Both the position numbers and the translations under genes were made by a program. A stretch of 63,204 bases of DNA from positions 1-63,204 of the forward strand of contig JAJTZB010000008.1 in the NCBI GenBank assembly GCA_032906765.1, given 5' to 3'. The stretch's first letter is position 1, and every line of letters begins with the position of its first letter. This stretch comes from Nitrososphaerales archaeon. Its GTDB lineage: Archaea; Thermoproteota; Nitrososphaeria; Nitrososphaerales; Gagatemarchaeaceae. The notes below the pieces were generated by a model. That model was not told the DNA's origin. It did no database searches and saw only the letters and a list, made by a program, of their open reading frames with translations. Positions 6,725-14,784 of this stretch are shown one piece after another.

Positions 6725-7996
6725 ATGGAAGGAAGCTCGGAGATCCCTGGATTCTACAAGATGTCCCCCGAGGAGAGGTTGAACCTCGTGAAGAAAGCGA
6801 CAGGGCTGAGCGAGGAAGAGGCGAAGTCTTTGGCAAACACCGGAGGCCTGCCCATGGAAGTGGCTGACAGGATGATAGAGAACGTGGTGGGCGGAATCAC
6901 ATTCCCGATGGGTATCGCCGTGAACTTCAGGATAAACGACAAGGACTACCTTGTCCCGATGGCGCTTGAAGAGCCATCCGTCGTCGCTGCCGCGAGCAAC
7001 GCAGCCAAGATGGCGAGGGTGAAGGGCGGGTTCACAGTCACCAACACGGGGCCTGTGATGATTGGCCAGATTCAGGTGGTCAACGTCGAGGACCCGAACG
7101 GAGCCAAGATGAGGGTGCTCAGTAAGAGGGAAGAGATACTGAAGAAGGCGAACGAACAGGACCCGCTCCTCGTCTCGCTGGGCGGAGGTGCCAAGGACCT
7201 TGCGGTCAAGGTTGTGCCGTCGATGAAGGGACAGATGGTCATAGCCGAGCTGATAGTGAACACCGGAGACGCGATGGGCGCCAACGCCGTCAACACTATG
7301 GCAGAGGCAGTCGCGCCGATGATTGAGGAGATCACGGGCGGCAGGGTCTTCCTGAGGATAATCTCGAACCTCGCTGACAGGAGGTTGGTGAGGGCCGCAG
7401 CCGTCTTCGACAAGGAGGCCATAGGTGGAGAGGAGGCTGCGGACGGAATAGTCTACGCGTACGCGTTCGCCGAGGCAGACCCCTACAGGTGCGCCACGCA
7501 CAACAAGGGGATAATGAACGGGGTCATCGCAGTCGCGATAGCGTGCGGCCAGGACATCAGGGCCCTCGAGGCCGGCGCCCACACCTACGCATCGAGAAGG
7601 GGCGCATACAAACCCCTCACGACGTGGGAGAAGAACACAGACGGAGACCTGGTAGGAACGCTCGAGATGCCGATGGCCGTGGGCCTCGTCGGAGGGGCGT
7701 CGAAGACACATCCAGCTGCAAGGGCCGCAATCAAAATCCTTGGCGTGAAGACTGCTACCGAGCTGGCTGAAGTGATTGGCGCGGTCGGGCTCGCGCAGAA
7801 CTTCGCCGCTCTAAGAGCGCTTGCAACAGAGGGGATACAGCGCGGACACATGCGACTTCACAGCAGGAATATTGCCGTGGCCGCCGGGGCTACGGGCAAG
7901 ATGGTTGACCTTGTGGCAGATAGGATGGTGCAGGAGAGAAAGATCAGGATGGACAGGGCCAAAGAAATTCTCGCCGAGCTGCAGAAGGGCAGCTAG
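6725..7996 (+). CDS. mvaA: Hydroxymethylglutaryl-CoA reductase, class II
   Basis: This 423-residue cytosolic enzyme interconverts HMG-CoA and mevalonate, the committed step towards archaeal isoprenoid lipids. Its sequence follows the class II (bacterial-type) pattern: ENVVGGITFPMGIAVNF near residue 57, the dinucleotide-site motif DAMGANAVNTMAEA near 181, ITGGRVFLRIISNLAD near 204 and a C-terminal His region RGHMRLHSRN near 376. Class I enzymes common in other archaea have DAMGMN-type sequence instead. Class II occurs in some archaea (Archaeoglobus, Thermoplasma), often with NADH preference. It appears to be single and promoter-proximal here, so it is probably biosynthetic. Confidence 0.92.
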   Translation: MEGSSEIPGFYKMSPEERLNLVKKATGLSEEEAKSLANTGGLPMEVADRMIENVVGGITFPMGIAVNFRINDKDYLVPMALEEPSVVAAASNAAKMARVKGGFTVTNTGPVMIGQIQVVNVEDPNGAKMRVLSKREEILKKANEQDPLLVSLGGGAKDLAVKVVPSMKGQMVIAELIVNTGDAMGANAVNTMAEAVAPMIEEITGGRVFLRIISNLADRRLVRAAAVFDKEAIGGEEAADGIVYAYAFAEADPYRCATHNKGIMNGVIAVAIACGQDIRALEAGAHTYASRRGAYKPLTTWEKNTDGDLVGTLEMPMAVGLVGGASKTHPAARAAIKILGVKTATELAEVIGAVGLAQNFAALRALATEGIQRGHMRLHSRNIAVAAGATGKMVDLVADRMVQERKIRMDRAKEILAELQKGS

Positions 7997-8601
7997 GCAG
8001 TCCCGTAGGCAGTCTTCTTTGAGTGCTTGCCCACGTGGCCTTTGAAGCGCTCCTCCTCCCATGCGTTCGCCCTCTCGTGATATCCGAACATCTCCCAGTA
8101 GCCGTCAGAGTAGTCCCGGACGAACTCGATCCTGTTCAGCCACTTCGCGCTCTTCCACGCGTACAGGTGGGGCATGAACGGTCGGACGGGGAAGCCTTGT
8201 TCGGCGCTGAGCTGCTTCCCGTTCAGCCTGAGCGCCACTATCGAGTCCTCGTGCAGGGCGTCTTCCGCCGGGACCGGCGCGGTGTAGCCGTCGACGCAGT
8301 GGAACATCACCCACCTGGCCTCTGGGTCGACGCCCGCAGGTTCGACCAGCTTCCGGATTTGGACTCCGTCCCATTCGACGTCTTTGATTGACCAAGAGGT
8401 AACGCAGTGGAACGACCTGGTGTAGTGGAAGAGCTCGCCTGATGTCAGTTGGGCGTAGGTGTACTCCAGCGGCTGCCTCACCATTCCGTCCACCTTGAGC
8501 TTCCAGTCGCCAGCTGCGACCCTCGGTATCCCGAGGGCGGCGTAGATGACGAACTTTTTTCCCCACACCTGCCCTGGGGGGAGCTGTGCCTCTGCCGTCA
8601 T
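7993..8601 (-). CDS. Molybdopterin-dependent oxidoreductase, sulfite-oxidase fold
   Basis: The protein has about 202 residues from the ATG at 8601; the frame is open further upstream but only this part shows homology. It has the sulfite oxidase/YedY core with the Mo-ligating cysteine in RSFHCVTSWSI (near residue 68), WDGVQIRKLVEP, FHCVDGYTAPVP and GFPVRPFMPHLYAWKSAKW. There is no signal peptide or twin-arginine motif, so it appears cytoplasmic, and the size is that of the bare Mo-cofactor domain. The substrate is unknown; the family reduces or oxidises sulfoxides, sulfite and similar compounds. It overlaps the next gene upstream by four bases. Confidence 0.85.
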   Translation of the reverse strand: MTAEAQLPPGQVWGKKFVIYAALGIPRVAAGDWKLKVDGMVRQPLEYTYAQLTSGELFHYTRSFHCVTSWSIKDVEWDGVQIRKLVEPAGVDPEARWVMFHCVDGYTAPVPAEDALHEDSIVALRLNGKQLSAEQGFPVRPFMPHLYAWKSAKWLNRIEFVRDYSDGYWEMFGYHERANAWEEERFKGHVGKHSKKTAYGTA

Positions 8602-9104
8602 CCCCTGACACCCAAAGTTGCGAGGAACCTCGCGAAGTCTTCGTCCGGGACCCATTCTACCTCGAGGTACTCCACGAGCTCGGCGTCTGTCAGTCCTATC
8701 CTCCGCGCCTCCGCCACAGCAACCCCGTAAGCCTCAATCTCCGTCGGCCTGTCGACATACTTGTAACGGTCGTCCCAGAGCTGCTTTCCCTCCCTGTGCT
8801 GTCGTATGTGCACCAGCTCGTGGATGACGTCGAGGTAGAGGTGTCTCTCGTGGCCTTCCCTCAGATACTTTGAGTTGACTATGACTGACCCCTTCTCTGC
8901 GTTGATCCTGAGGTAACCGCGTGTCTCCATGATTTCGACTTCAAGGGCAGACAGTATGTCGTCTGTTTGTTGTCCGAATATCGACCTTACCGCCGCTACG
9001 CCCTCGAACCCTCTGAAGACTTCGGTGAAGGGGAGCGACCCAGGATCTGCGCTCCTTTCTATGGAGACGCCTAGCTCCAACGGCTGGCTGTGCGAGGAGT
9101 TCAT
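8598..9104 (-). CDS. Putative zinc metalloprotease-like protein (HExxH)
   Basis: This 168-residue protein has a clear zincin helix, VIHELVHIRQHREG, near residues 93-106; a downstream Glu (DRPTEIEAYGVAVAEA, near 120) can supply the third ligand. It resembles short archaeal zincins without an assigned family. It is in a tight minus-strand run with a GNAT acetyltransferase (overlap four bases), the molybdenum enzyme (overlap four bases) and cysS. Protease activity is inferred only from the motif. Confidence 0.65.
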   Translation of the reverse strand: MNSSHSQPLELGVSIERSADPGSLPFTEVFRGFEGVAAVRSIFGQQTDDILSALEVEIMETRGYLRINAEKGSVIVNSKYLREGHERHLYLDVIHELVHIRQHREGKQLWDDRYKYVDRPTEIEAYGVAVAEARRIGLTDAELVEYLEVEWVPDEDFARFLATLGVRG

Positions 9105-9856
9105 GATTTTAGCTTTCTCGCCATCACGTTCTTTGCGTAGAGCCTCTTGAACCCCCCCGCCACGTAGAAGCCCTCGGCTCCGTCTGACTCGAGCGTCTGC
9201 AGGATGAGCCTGCGCCTCCCAGCGGACGCAATTCGGTAGGCCTCACTGATCAGTGTGCCAGAGACGCCGGTCTTCCTGAAACGCGGGATTGTTCCCACGC
9301 AGTAGACGCCAGCGAGCTGGGAGCTGCGCTGGATGGCGAGGACGCCCGCGACCTCCCCACCGATCCTTCCTTCCAGCAGTGTCACTCCCCTTTTCCTCAG
9401 GAGCCGCGAGACGACCCTACTGACTGCGGACAGCAACCCGGTCCCGCCGTAGAATGAGAGAAGGTAAGCCCTCGACCACCCTTCGCGGCTGCCAGACTTG
9501 ACACTCTCGACTCGAAGGGCTCCGTTGGTGCGGAATTTCGGCGTAATCAGCCGCAGGACCGCCATCTTGTCGACCAAGGTGTAGCCCGAGTCAGTCAGCG
9601 CAGCCGTGGCCGACGCGCACGAGTCGTAGGCCAGCACTGTCGGGTCGACACGGACGGACTGGAACCTTCTCTCCACTTCAGCCAGCGAACGTCGGATTCC
9701 CCTGCACTCAAGGAAGCCTGCTCTGTTGAAGAAGGGCTCGTTGAACTCCGAGGACGTGAAGACGTAGGTGTTCCTGTCGAGCCATGTCAGGCTGGCCCAG
9801 CCCGACCACCATGTCAGCTCGTTGAGCTCGAGCGCCCTCCTACTTGGTTCAGCCAT
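9101..9856 (-). CDS. GNAT-family N-acetyltransferase
   Basis: The 251-residue protein has the GNAT acetyl-CoA core in the C-terminal half: VAGVLAIQR (beta-4), VYCVGTIPRFRKTGVSGTLI with the Q/RxxGxG/A-type pyrophosphate loop near 190-205, then LILQTLESDGAEGFYVAGGFKRL. The N-terminal half (about 1-120) is a degenerate GNAT-like region, suggesting a tandem-GNAT architecture. The acceptor substrate is unknown. It overlaps cysS by eight bases. Confidence 0.8.
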   Translation of the reverse strand: MAEPSRRALELNELTWWSGWASLTWLDRNTYVFTSSEFNEPFFNRAGFLECRGIRRSLAEVERRFQSVRVDPTVLAYDSCASATAALTDSGYTLVDKMAVLRLITPKFRTNGALRVESVKSGSREGWSRAYLLSFYGGTGLLSAVSRVVSRLLRKRGVTLLEGRIGGEVAGVLAIQRSSQLAGVYCVGTIPRFRKTGVSGTLISEAYRIASAGRRRLILQTLESDGAEGFYVAGGFKRLYAKNVMARKLKS

Positions 9857-11042
9857 TCAGGTCGACCCCGAGTAAGTTCATGGCTGTGACAGCAGAGGCC
9901 AAGTCAGTGGCCCGCTCGCGAGGATGATGCTTCGTGGCAGCCCGCCTGAGAAAGGTCTCGATGGCATCGATAGCCCCCAGGGTGTCGAAGTCGTCGTTCA
10001 TGGCCGAAATGAAGGACGCAGGCAGTATCGCTCCCTTGACTTCCTTCACCCCGGTCGACGGCGCTAGGCTCCTTGCTGTCTCCCTGAGCCTCCTGAACCG
10101 CGCAACGGCCTTCTCCAACCCGTCAAGGTCCATGTCCGTCCTGTAGTGAGTGGAGAGGAAGAACAACCTCAGCTCGTCTGCCGAGTAGTGCTTTAGGGCA
10201 TCCCTTGCTGCGAAGACGTTTCCTAAGGATTTCGACATCTTCTCGCCTCTCATGTTTACCAAGCGAGTGTGGATCCAGTACTTCACCACCGGCGTCTGAC
10301 CTGTCAGCGATTCAGCCTGAGCAATCTCGGCCTCGTGGTGCGGATAGATCAGCTCGTAAGCGCCCCCGTGGATGTCATACCGAGGGCCCAAGAGTGAGAT
10401 CGTCAGGGCCGTATCCTGGATGTGCCACCCTGGCGACCCGATGCCCCAAGGGCTCTTCCACATACCCTCCACCAGCGTCTCTGGACGCCAGAGCGCGAAG
10501 TCGAGCAGGTTCCTCTTCTGCAGCGACAGCTCGAGCGGCCTCAGGGACAGCTCCTTCTTTGACTGGTGCGAGAGCTTCCCGAACGAGGGGAATGTCGAGG
10601 CGTCGAAGTAGACCCAGCCGCCGACGATGTATGCGTGGCCTTTCTTCAGCAGGGTTTCGACCTGCTCGATCATCTCGTCCACATGACTTGAGACGGGCTC
10701 GAACCGCCTTACGGACGTGATGTTGAGCGCAGCCATGTCCTCGAGGAAGAGCTTGGAGAAGCGACCCGCAAGCTCGCCTGGGCTGGTTCCGGACTTCTTG
10801 GCTTCCTGGGTAATCCGCTCGTCAACGTCCGTGATGTTCATCAGGTATTCGACGTCGTATCCAAGCCAAGCCAGGTACCTCGCCACAACGTCATAGAAGA
10901 TGTAGGTTCTTGCGTGGCCCAGGTGCATCAACGACTGGACCGTCGGTCCGCAGACGAACATGCTGACACGACCCCGCTTCAAGCTGCGGAAGGGTTCCTT
11001 CCGCTGAGTCAAGGTGTTGAAGACCTTCAGAACGCGAGCCAT
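9849..11042 (-). CDS. cysS: Cysteinyl-tRNA synthetase, short form
   Basis: This class I synthetase attaches cysteine to tRNA-Cys. It shows the HIGH-type motif HLGHARTY near residue 41, NITDVDERI, the zinc-site residues (C-GPTVQ and GWHIQ with HHEAEIAQ) and KMSKSLGN near 268. At 397 residues it is 60-70 shorter than typical CysRS; the missing part is the C-terminal tRNA-binding region. A TATA element at 11072-11080 lies about 33 bases upstream of the ATG and may serve the divergent small gene as well. Confidence 0.93.
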   Translation of the reverse strand: MARVLKVFNTLTQRKEPFRSLKRGRVSMFVCGPTVQSLMHLGHARTYIFYDVVARYLAWLGYDVEYLMNITDVDERITQEAKKSGTSPGELAGRFSKLFLEDMAALNITSVRRFEPVSSHVDEMIEQVETLLKKGHAYIVGGWVYFDASTFPSFGKLSHQSKKELSLRPLELSLQKRNLLDFALWRPETLVEGMWKSPWGIGSPGWHIQDTALTISLLGPRYDIHGGAYELIYPHHEAEIAQAESLTGQTPVVKYWIHTRLVNMRGEKMSKSLGNVFAARDALKHYSADELRLFFLSTHYRTDMDLDGLEKAVARFRRLRETARSLAPSTGVKEVKGAILPASFISAMNDDFDTLGAIDAIETFLRRAATKHHPRERATDLASAVTAMNLLGVDLNG

Positions 11043-11108
11043 TTAGACGCAGTCTGTGGCGCGCCTCGCCAGTTGGTATTAGGGTTTTTGAAGAGGACGC
11101 CCGAGCCC

Positions 11109-11408
11109 GTGGCTTACGTTATGTTCTACGAGAAGCGCGTGGCCTCCTTCCGCTCTCTGATGAGGGAGGCCCGAGTCATGGACTCGGACGCCGGCATCAG
11201 GGTGGTCGGCAGGTATGGTAAGGAGAGGTGCTACTGCTTCGTCACTAGGTTCGGTGGCAGATATACAGTCATGATATACAAGAGGTCGGCTGGCGCGAAG
11301 GTATCACCCGGACGACTCATCACCTCGAAGGAAGTGAGCAGGGTTGCGGACCTCTCGGGGTTGCTGCGGGATATCACCAAGGGAGGCATGGAGGCGTACG
11401 TCTACTGA
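11109..11408 (+). CDS. Conserved-looking small protein, unknown function
   Basis: A protein of about 99 residues starts at GTG 11109 (or ATG 11121), the first in-frame starts after a TATA element at 11072-11080. It is basic, alpha/beta in pattern, with CYCFVTRFGGRYTVMIYKR in the middle, and has no transmembrane segments. I cannot name a family. The frame is open upstream to 10914, but that part is antisense to cysS and probably not coding. Confidence 0.55.
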   Translation: MAYVMFYEKRVASFRSLMREARVMDSDAGIRVVGRYGKERCYCFVTRFGGRYTVMIYKRSAGAKVSPGRLITSKEVSRVADLSGLLRDITKGGMEAYVY

Positions 11409-11473
11409 CTCGGCCCCCGCTGTGAAAGCGGCGGAATTAATTAACTAGCATCCTTTCGCGGAGGTCTACGAAC

Positions 11474-11821
11474 ATGAACCGCATCAGGGCCATACATGTT
11501 GTCTATGCGAACTGGTGCCCCCACTGCGTACCTACGACAGTCGAACCGGTCAAGAAGGCTGCGGCAGAGCTTGGGGTCCCTTGCCTTCTTTACGACATCG
11601 ACACCGAAGAAGAGAAGGCCGCAGACGAGCTTGTAAAGAAGTACGGCGACTGGTCACCGGATTACCTGATACCGCAGGTGTTCGTCGAGTTCGAGGATGG
11701 AGAGATCAAACACGTGCTGACGGGTTACCCAGAAGGAGTCGCCTTCACTAGGAAGGCTGTTGAGAACCTGCTGGGAAGCGAGCTCTTCAGGAGCCAGAAG
11801 GCACCGAATGTGGTCCCGTAG
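11474..11821 (+). CDS. Thioredoxin/glutaredoxin-fold protein with CPHC
   Basis: The 115-residue protein has the redox motif WCPHC at residues 14-18, preceded by a beta-strand (AIHVVYA), and a cis-Pro region LIPQVFVEFEDG near 67. The size and order match a stand-alone thioredoxin fold. CPHC is the active site of DsbA-type oxidases but also appears in archaeal glutaredoxin-like proteins. No signal peptide is present, so it is cytosolic. ATG 11474 follows a TATA-like TTAATTAAC at 11436-11445. Confidence 0.75.
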   Translation: MNRIRAIHVVYANWCPHCVPTTVEPVKKAAAELGVPCLLYDIDTEEEKAADELVKKYGDWSPDYLIPQVFVEFEDGEIKHVLTGYPEGVAFTRKAVENLLGSELFRSQKAPNVVP

Positions 11822-12262
11822 TCAACCGGCACAATTCTGACAGAGAGACTCGGCCGCCGAAAGAGAGCGACGGAAAAGAGATCCGCATCGAGAGCAGATG
11901 AAGAGGGCTCTCCTGTCTGGGTCTTCGCTCTTCGTCCTGCGGTAGTTCTGCGTCCAATAGGATGCGGTGATGTCTTCCCCAGAGGCCTTGAGGTCCCAGG
12001 GGTGCCTGGTGGCCACGCGCAGGTCGTCATCGCTCACGTCGGCCCCCTCGCCCAAGGCTCCGAGGAGGAATGATCTGAGCCTCTCTAGTGTTGGGCTTCG
12101 GCCGTACACCATCACCTTCGACACGTAGCCGCCCGGGCAAGCGTAGCATGCGATGGCGACGTCGTCGGACTCCAAGAGCCTGAAGGTCGCCGGTTGCTCG
12201 CAGTGGCCGTAGCACCGCTGAGGCTCGGAGAAGACAGCCGCAACGACCTCCCCGACTTTCAT
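11822..12262 (-). CDS. Cysteine-rich putative zinc protein, unknown
   Basis: A protein of about 146 residues starts at MKVGEVV, 25 bases downstream of a TATA (GTTAAAGG, about 12284-12291). It has a first Cys/His cluster (CYGHC, then CYAC) in the N-terminal third and a C-terminal zinc ribbon CSRC...CQNC. I do not recognise the family; a nucleic-acid-binding role would be typical for such ribbons. It is convergent with the thioredoxin-like gene with no gap. Confidence 0.55.
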   Translation of the reverse strand: MKVGEVVAAVFSEPQRCYGHCEQPATFRLLESDDVAIACYACPGGYVSKVMVYGRSPTLERLRSFLLGALGEGADVSDDDLRVATRHPWDLKASGEDITASYWTQNYRRTKSEDPDRRALFICSRCGSLFRRSLSAAESLCQNCAG

Positions 12263-12283
12263 GTGTTCTTGGCCGCCTCCAGA

Positions 12284-12313
12284 GCCTTTAACGTTTCTGC
12301 CCCGATTAAATAG
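12284..12313. promoter_or_regulatory. Divergent TATA pair between the zinc protein and the M29-like gene
   Basis: GTTAAAGG on the minus strand (12284-12291) and GATTAAATAG on the plus strand (12303-12312) lie 22-27 bases from the respective ATG codons (12262 and 12336), both consistent with leaderless mRNAs. Confidence 0.55.
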
Positions 12314-12335
12314 CAAGCTGTTGAGGAGCTGAAGG

Positions 12336-13394
12336 ATGGCACCTCAAAGTTCGCTCGACCGGCTCTACGGACGTGTGGCCCGCAAAGTGCTCACAGAGAC
12401 CGTGCATGTGAAGAAGGGGGAGACGGTCACGGTTGAAGCGTGGAACAACGGTTTGGGCTTCGCAAGGCACGTCCTGGCGGAGGCAAGGGCGATGGGCTGC
12501 ACTGCCATCCTTCTCCTGGAGGATGAGAAGGCGTACGTCGAAGGAGTGAAGAGAGCCCCGAAAGACGCTTTGGGAATCATGGGGAGGCACGAACTCGGCC
12601 TTCTCGCTGCGACGGACGCGTACATCTTCGTGCCAGGCCCTCCGCTCTGGGCCTTCTCCAAGACGCTGAAGCCCGAGGAGCTCGCGGACTCGACGAGGTA
12701 CAACTCGTCTTGGTACGAAGCTGCTGAGAAGGCGAAGTTGAGAGGCGCCCGTATGACATTCGGTTACGCCGGGCCCGACATGGCAAGGATTGTCGGGAAG
12801 AGCGTGGACAAGATCGTCACAGCCCAGTTGAAGGCTGCATTGGTGGACTTCGGCGACATCTCCGAGGCCGCGGCCAGGCTGGTGCCGCATCTTGGGGACG
12901 GTACACAGGGCAGCCTGGAGTCGCCTGGGACCAATGTACGATTCGTGTTCAAGGGAGAGCTCGGCGTGGAAGACGGAGTAGTGGATGCGAACGACGTGAC
13001 CGGCGGGAACGGCATGACGTACGTGCCGCCCGGCCTCGTGTCCAAACAGGTCGAGCCGACCTCCGCCGCTGGGACAGTGAAGATATCGGCGTCCCTCACG
13101 AGGTACGGCGTTGTCGACGGCGCGATGCTGACGTTCAGCGGGGGCGTCTTGACCAGCTGGGAGGGCAAGGACAAGGACAAGCTCGGCGCGTTCCTGAAGC
13201 CGCTTCCCCCGGAGAAGAGGAGGCTCACTTCGCTGAACGTGGGGCTCAACCCGGCCATGAGGTATGGGTTCGGCCGTGACGCATTTGTCAGAGGTGCGAT
13301 CACCATCGGCGGCTTCGGGTTCACTGCCGCAATCAGGAGAGGGAACCTAGCGTCGGACGGGAAGATGCTGATTACTGAAGGCAAACTGAATTAG
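12336..13394 (+). CDS. M29-like (AmpS/leucyl aminopeptidase) family protein, active site uncertain
   Basis: The 352-residue protein matches the overall pattern of M29 thermophilic aminopeptidases (COG2309): the N-terminal VHVKKGETVTVEAW near residue 25, a middle region with Rossmann-like helices, and the C-terminal LNVGLNPAMRYGFGRD. The usual metal-binding stretch (PDGEVFT-type) reads GNGMTYVPPG and the C-terminal His/Asp ligands are not evident, so it may be a non-peptidase relative. ATG 12336 is 27 bases after a TATA box. Confidence 0.6.
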   Translation: MAPQSSLDRLYGRVARKVLTETVHVKKGETVTVEAWNNGLGFARHVLAEARAMGCTAILLLEDEKAYVEGVKRAPKDALGIMGRHELGLLAATDAYIFVPGPPLWAFSKTLKPEELADSTRYNSSWYEAAEKAKLRGARMTFGYAGPDMARIVGKSVDKIVTAQLKAALVDFGDISEAAARLVPHLGDGTQGSLESPGTNVRFVFKGELGVEDGVVDANDVTGGNGMTYVPPGLVSKQVEPTSAAGTVKISASLTRYGVVDGAMLTFSGGVLTSWEGKDKDKLGAFLKPLPPEKRRLTSLNVGLNPAMRYGFGRDAFVRGAITIGGFGFTAAIRRGNLASDGKMLITEGKLN

Positions 13395-13439
13395 CAGGAA
13401 CGTCGCGCTCAAATACGCCTCCTGAGGCGCTGGCTGTAG

Positions 13440-13847
13440 TTGAGTCGCTGGAGGGGCATCGGGCTCATATTGGCTTTGGCTGGGCTCGTAGACGGCCTCT
13501 ACCTGACGGTCGACTCATTCTATCCGCAGGTGCCGCTTTACTGTCCGTCTGGAGACATCATCAACTGCGCAACCCTAACCACAAGTGTTTACAGCAGGTT
13601 CGCGGGTGTGCCCGTTTCGATATTGGGGGCGGCATGGTTCGCTGTCGTCCTGGTTGTGATCGCCCTCAACAGACCGATTCTCAACTACGCGTTGATACCG
13701 TTGTGGGCAGTCGGGGCGGTGTTCGCTGGATACCTCATCTTCACAGAGCTGTTCGTCCTCCACGCCATCTGTCCATACTGCACCCTCGCCCATGTGTTGG
13801 GGATAGCGCTCGTCGTGCCCGTGGCCAAACTCGTGCTCGAAGGCTGA
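13440..13847 (+). CDS. Vitamin K epoxide reductase (VKOR) family membrane protein
   Basis: This 135-residue protein has four transmembrane helices, a loop cysteine pair CPSGDIINC (near 35-43), the conserved Ser/Gly region GVPVSILGAAWF near 59-70, and the quinone-side active site CPYC near residue 115. VKOR homologues reoxidise thiol oxidases and pass electrons to quinones. TTG 13440 is about 28 bases downstream of a TATA-like CAAATAC. The convergent neighbour is a CPYC-containing extracytoplasmic protein, so the two plausibly form a DsbB/DsbA-like system. Confidence 0.88.
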   Translation: MSRWRGIGLILALAGLVDGLYLTVDSFYPQVPLYCPSGDIINCATLTTSVYSRFAGVPVSILGAAWFAVVLVVIALNRPILNYALIPLWAVGAVFAGYLIFTELFVLHAICPYCTLAHVLGIALVVPVAKLVLEG

Positions 13848-14659
13848 CGGTACGCGACGAGTCCGACTGTCATCGCGGAGATGTTCGAGTTGCCGCAGAC
13901 CGAGATGGGGGTGCCGCCGGTGAGCTTGCAGATGGCCGCCGTTATCATGTTGGCCGAGTCTATCACCTCGTTGGACAATTGGTTGCTACCCCCGAGCAGC
14001 TGTGCAATCTGAGTCCAATTCTTCCCGCCGAGCAGAGTGGGGTACTCGAAGGCGTCGCTGACGATGTACTTGTTGCCGATGTCAAGGAAAGGGTACGAAG
14101 AGCCGAACTGCGAGAAGACGGCTGTGTAGTTGTTCGGGACTGTCTGAAGCGGGGTCCCATTCCCGTCTTGCTGCTCGTAACCCTGGAAGACGATGTACTT
14201 GCTGGAGTACGTCGACTGGTAGAAGGTGAAGGTGGGCGAGTTCGGAAAGACTTCGGGACTGGGCGCAGACACCATATAGTGGAGGTCGGTGAAGTTCCCG
14301 AATCGCATCAGCGCGACGATTATCGCCCAGCGTTGGAAGGCGCAGTATGGGCAATAATCCGCCCCAATGTAGACGACAATAGGCTTACCGCCGGCGGTGA
14401 AGGGCTGGCCTGAGAACGACTTCGGCTGCGAGAGAAGCGAGGAGTTGGAGTTGCCATAGGAGGTCTGAGCGGCCGCGTACATTGCATGGTACACTGTCGA
14501 GGAGACGGGAGTACCGACGAACTGTTGGAGATTCGACCCAGGAGTCTGAAGAGTCGAGAGGGCGTAGGCCCCGACAATCACAACGGCGATAACGGCCACA
14601 AGCGCCGAGACAATCAGCAGCCTCCTGTTGCGCTCGCGCTTCTTTATCCTAGCCCGCAT
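13685..14659 (-). CDS. DUF929-type extracytoplasmic thiol-disulfide protein
   Basis: A 324-residue protein with a basic N-terminus (MRARIKKRERNRR), one signal-anchor helix (about 14-33), a Ser/Asn/Thr-rich outside region and a thioredoxin-type motif DYCPYCAFQRW near residue 101. A second cysteine pair (ICKLTGG...SVC) lies near 243-254. This matches the DUF929 family of archaeal secreted redox proteins. The last 55 residues are antisense to the VKOR gene (163-base convergent overlap) and are of low-complexity Ser/Thr type, so the natural end could be earlier if a base is wrong. Confidence 0.75.
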   Translation of the reverse strand: MRARIKKRERNRRLLIVSALVAVIAVVIVGAYALSTLQTPGSNLQQFVGTPVSSTVYHAMYAAAQTSYGNSNSSLLSQPKSFSGQPFTAGGKPIVVYIGADYCPYCAFQRWAIIVALMRFGNFTDLHYMVSAPSPEVFPNSPTFTFYQSTYSSKYIVFQGYEQQDGNGTPLQTVPNNYTAVFSQFGSSYPFLDIGNKYIVSDAFEYPTLLGGKNWTQIAQLLGGSNQLSNEVIDSANMITAAICKLTGGTPISVCGNSNISAMTVGLVAYRQPSSTSLATGTTSAIPNTWARVQYGQMAWRTNSSVKMRYPANTAPTAHNGINA

Positions 14660-14784
14660 GTCAGTCCTATCTCTAGGCCCCAGGCGGCATGAGATTAACT
14701 CTTTCCAAGACCTCGGGTGGGCAAAGGAAGAGGCGGGTGACCTGCATCTTGTTTAAAACGCGGACGACTGGCTGCCGACCGTCC

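Noticed and set aside
11109-11120. Coding from 10914 for the small gene
   Set aside because: The upstream part is antisense to cysS and lies before the only TATA element.
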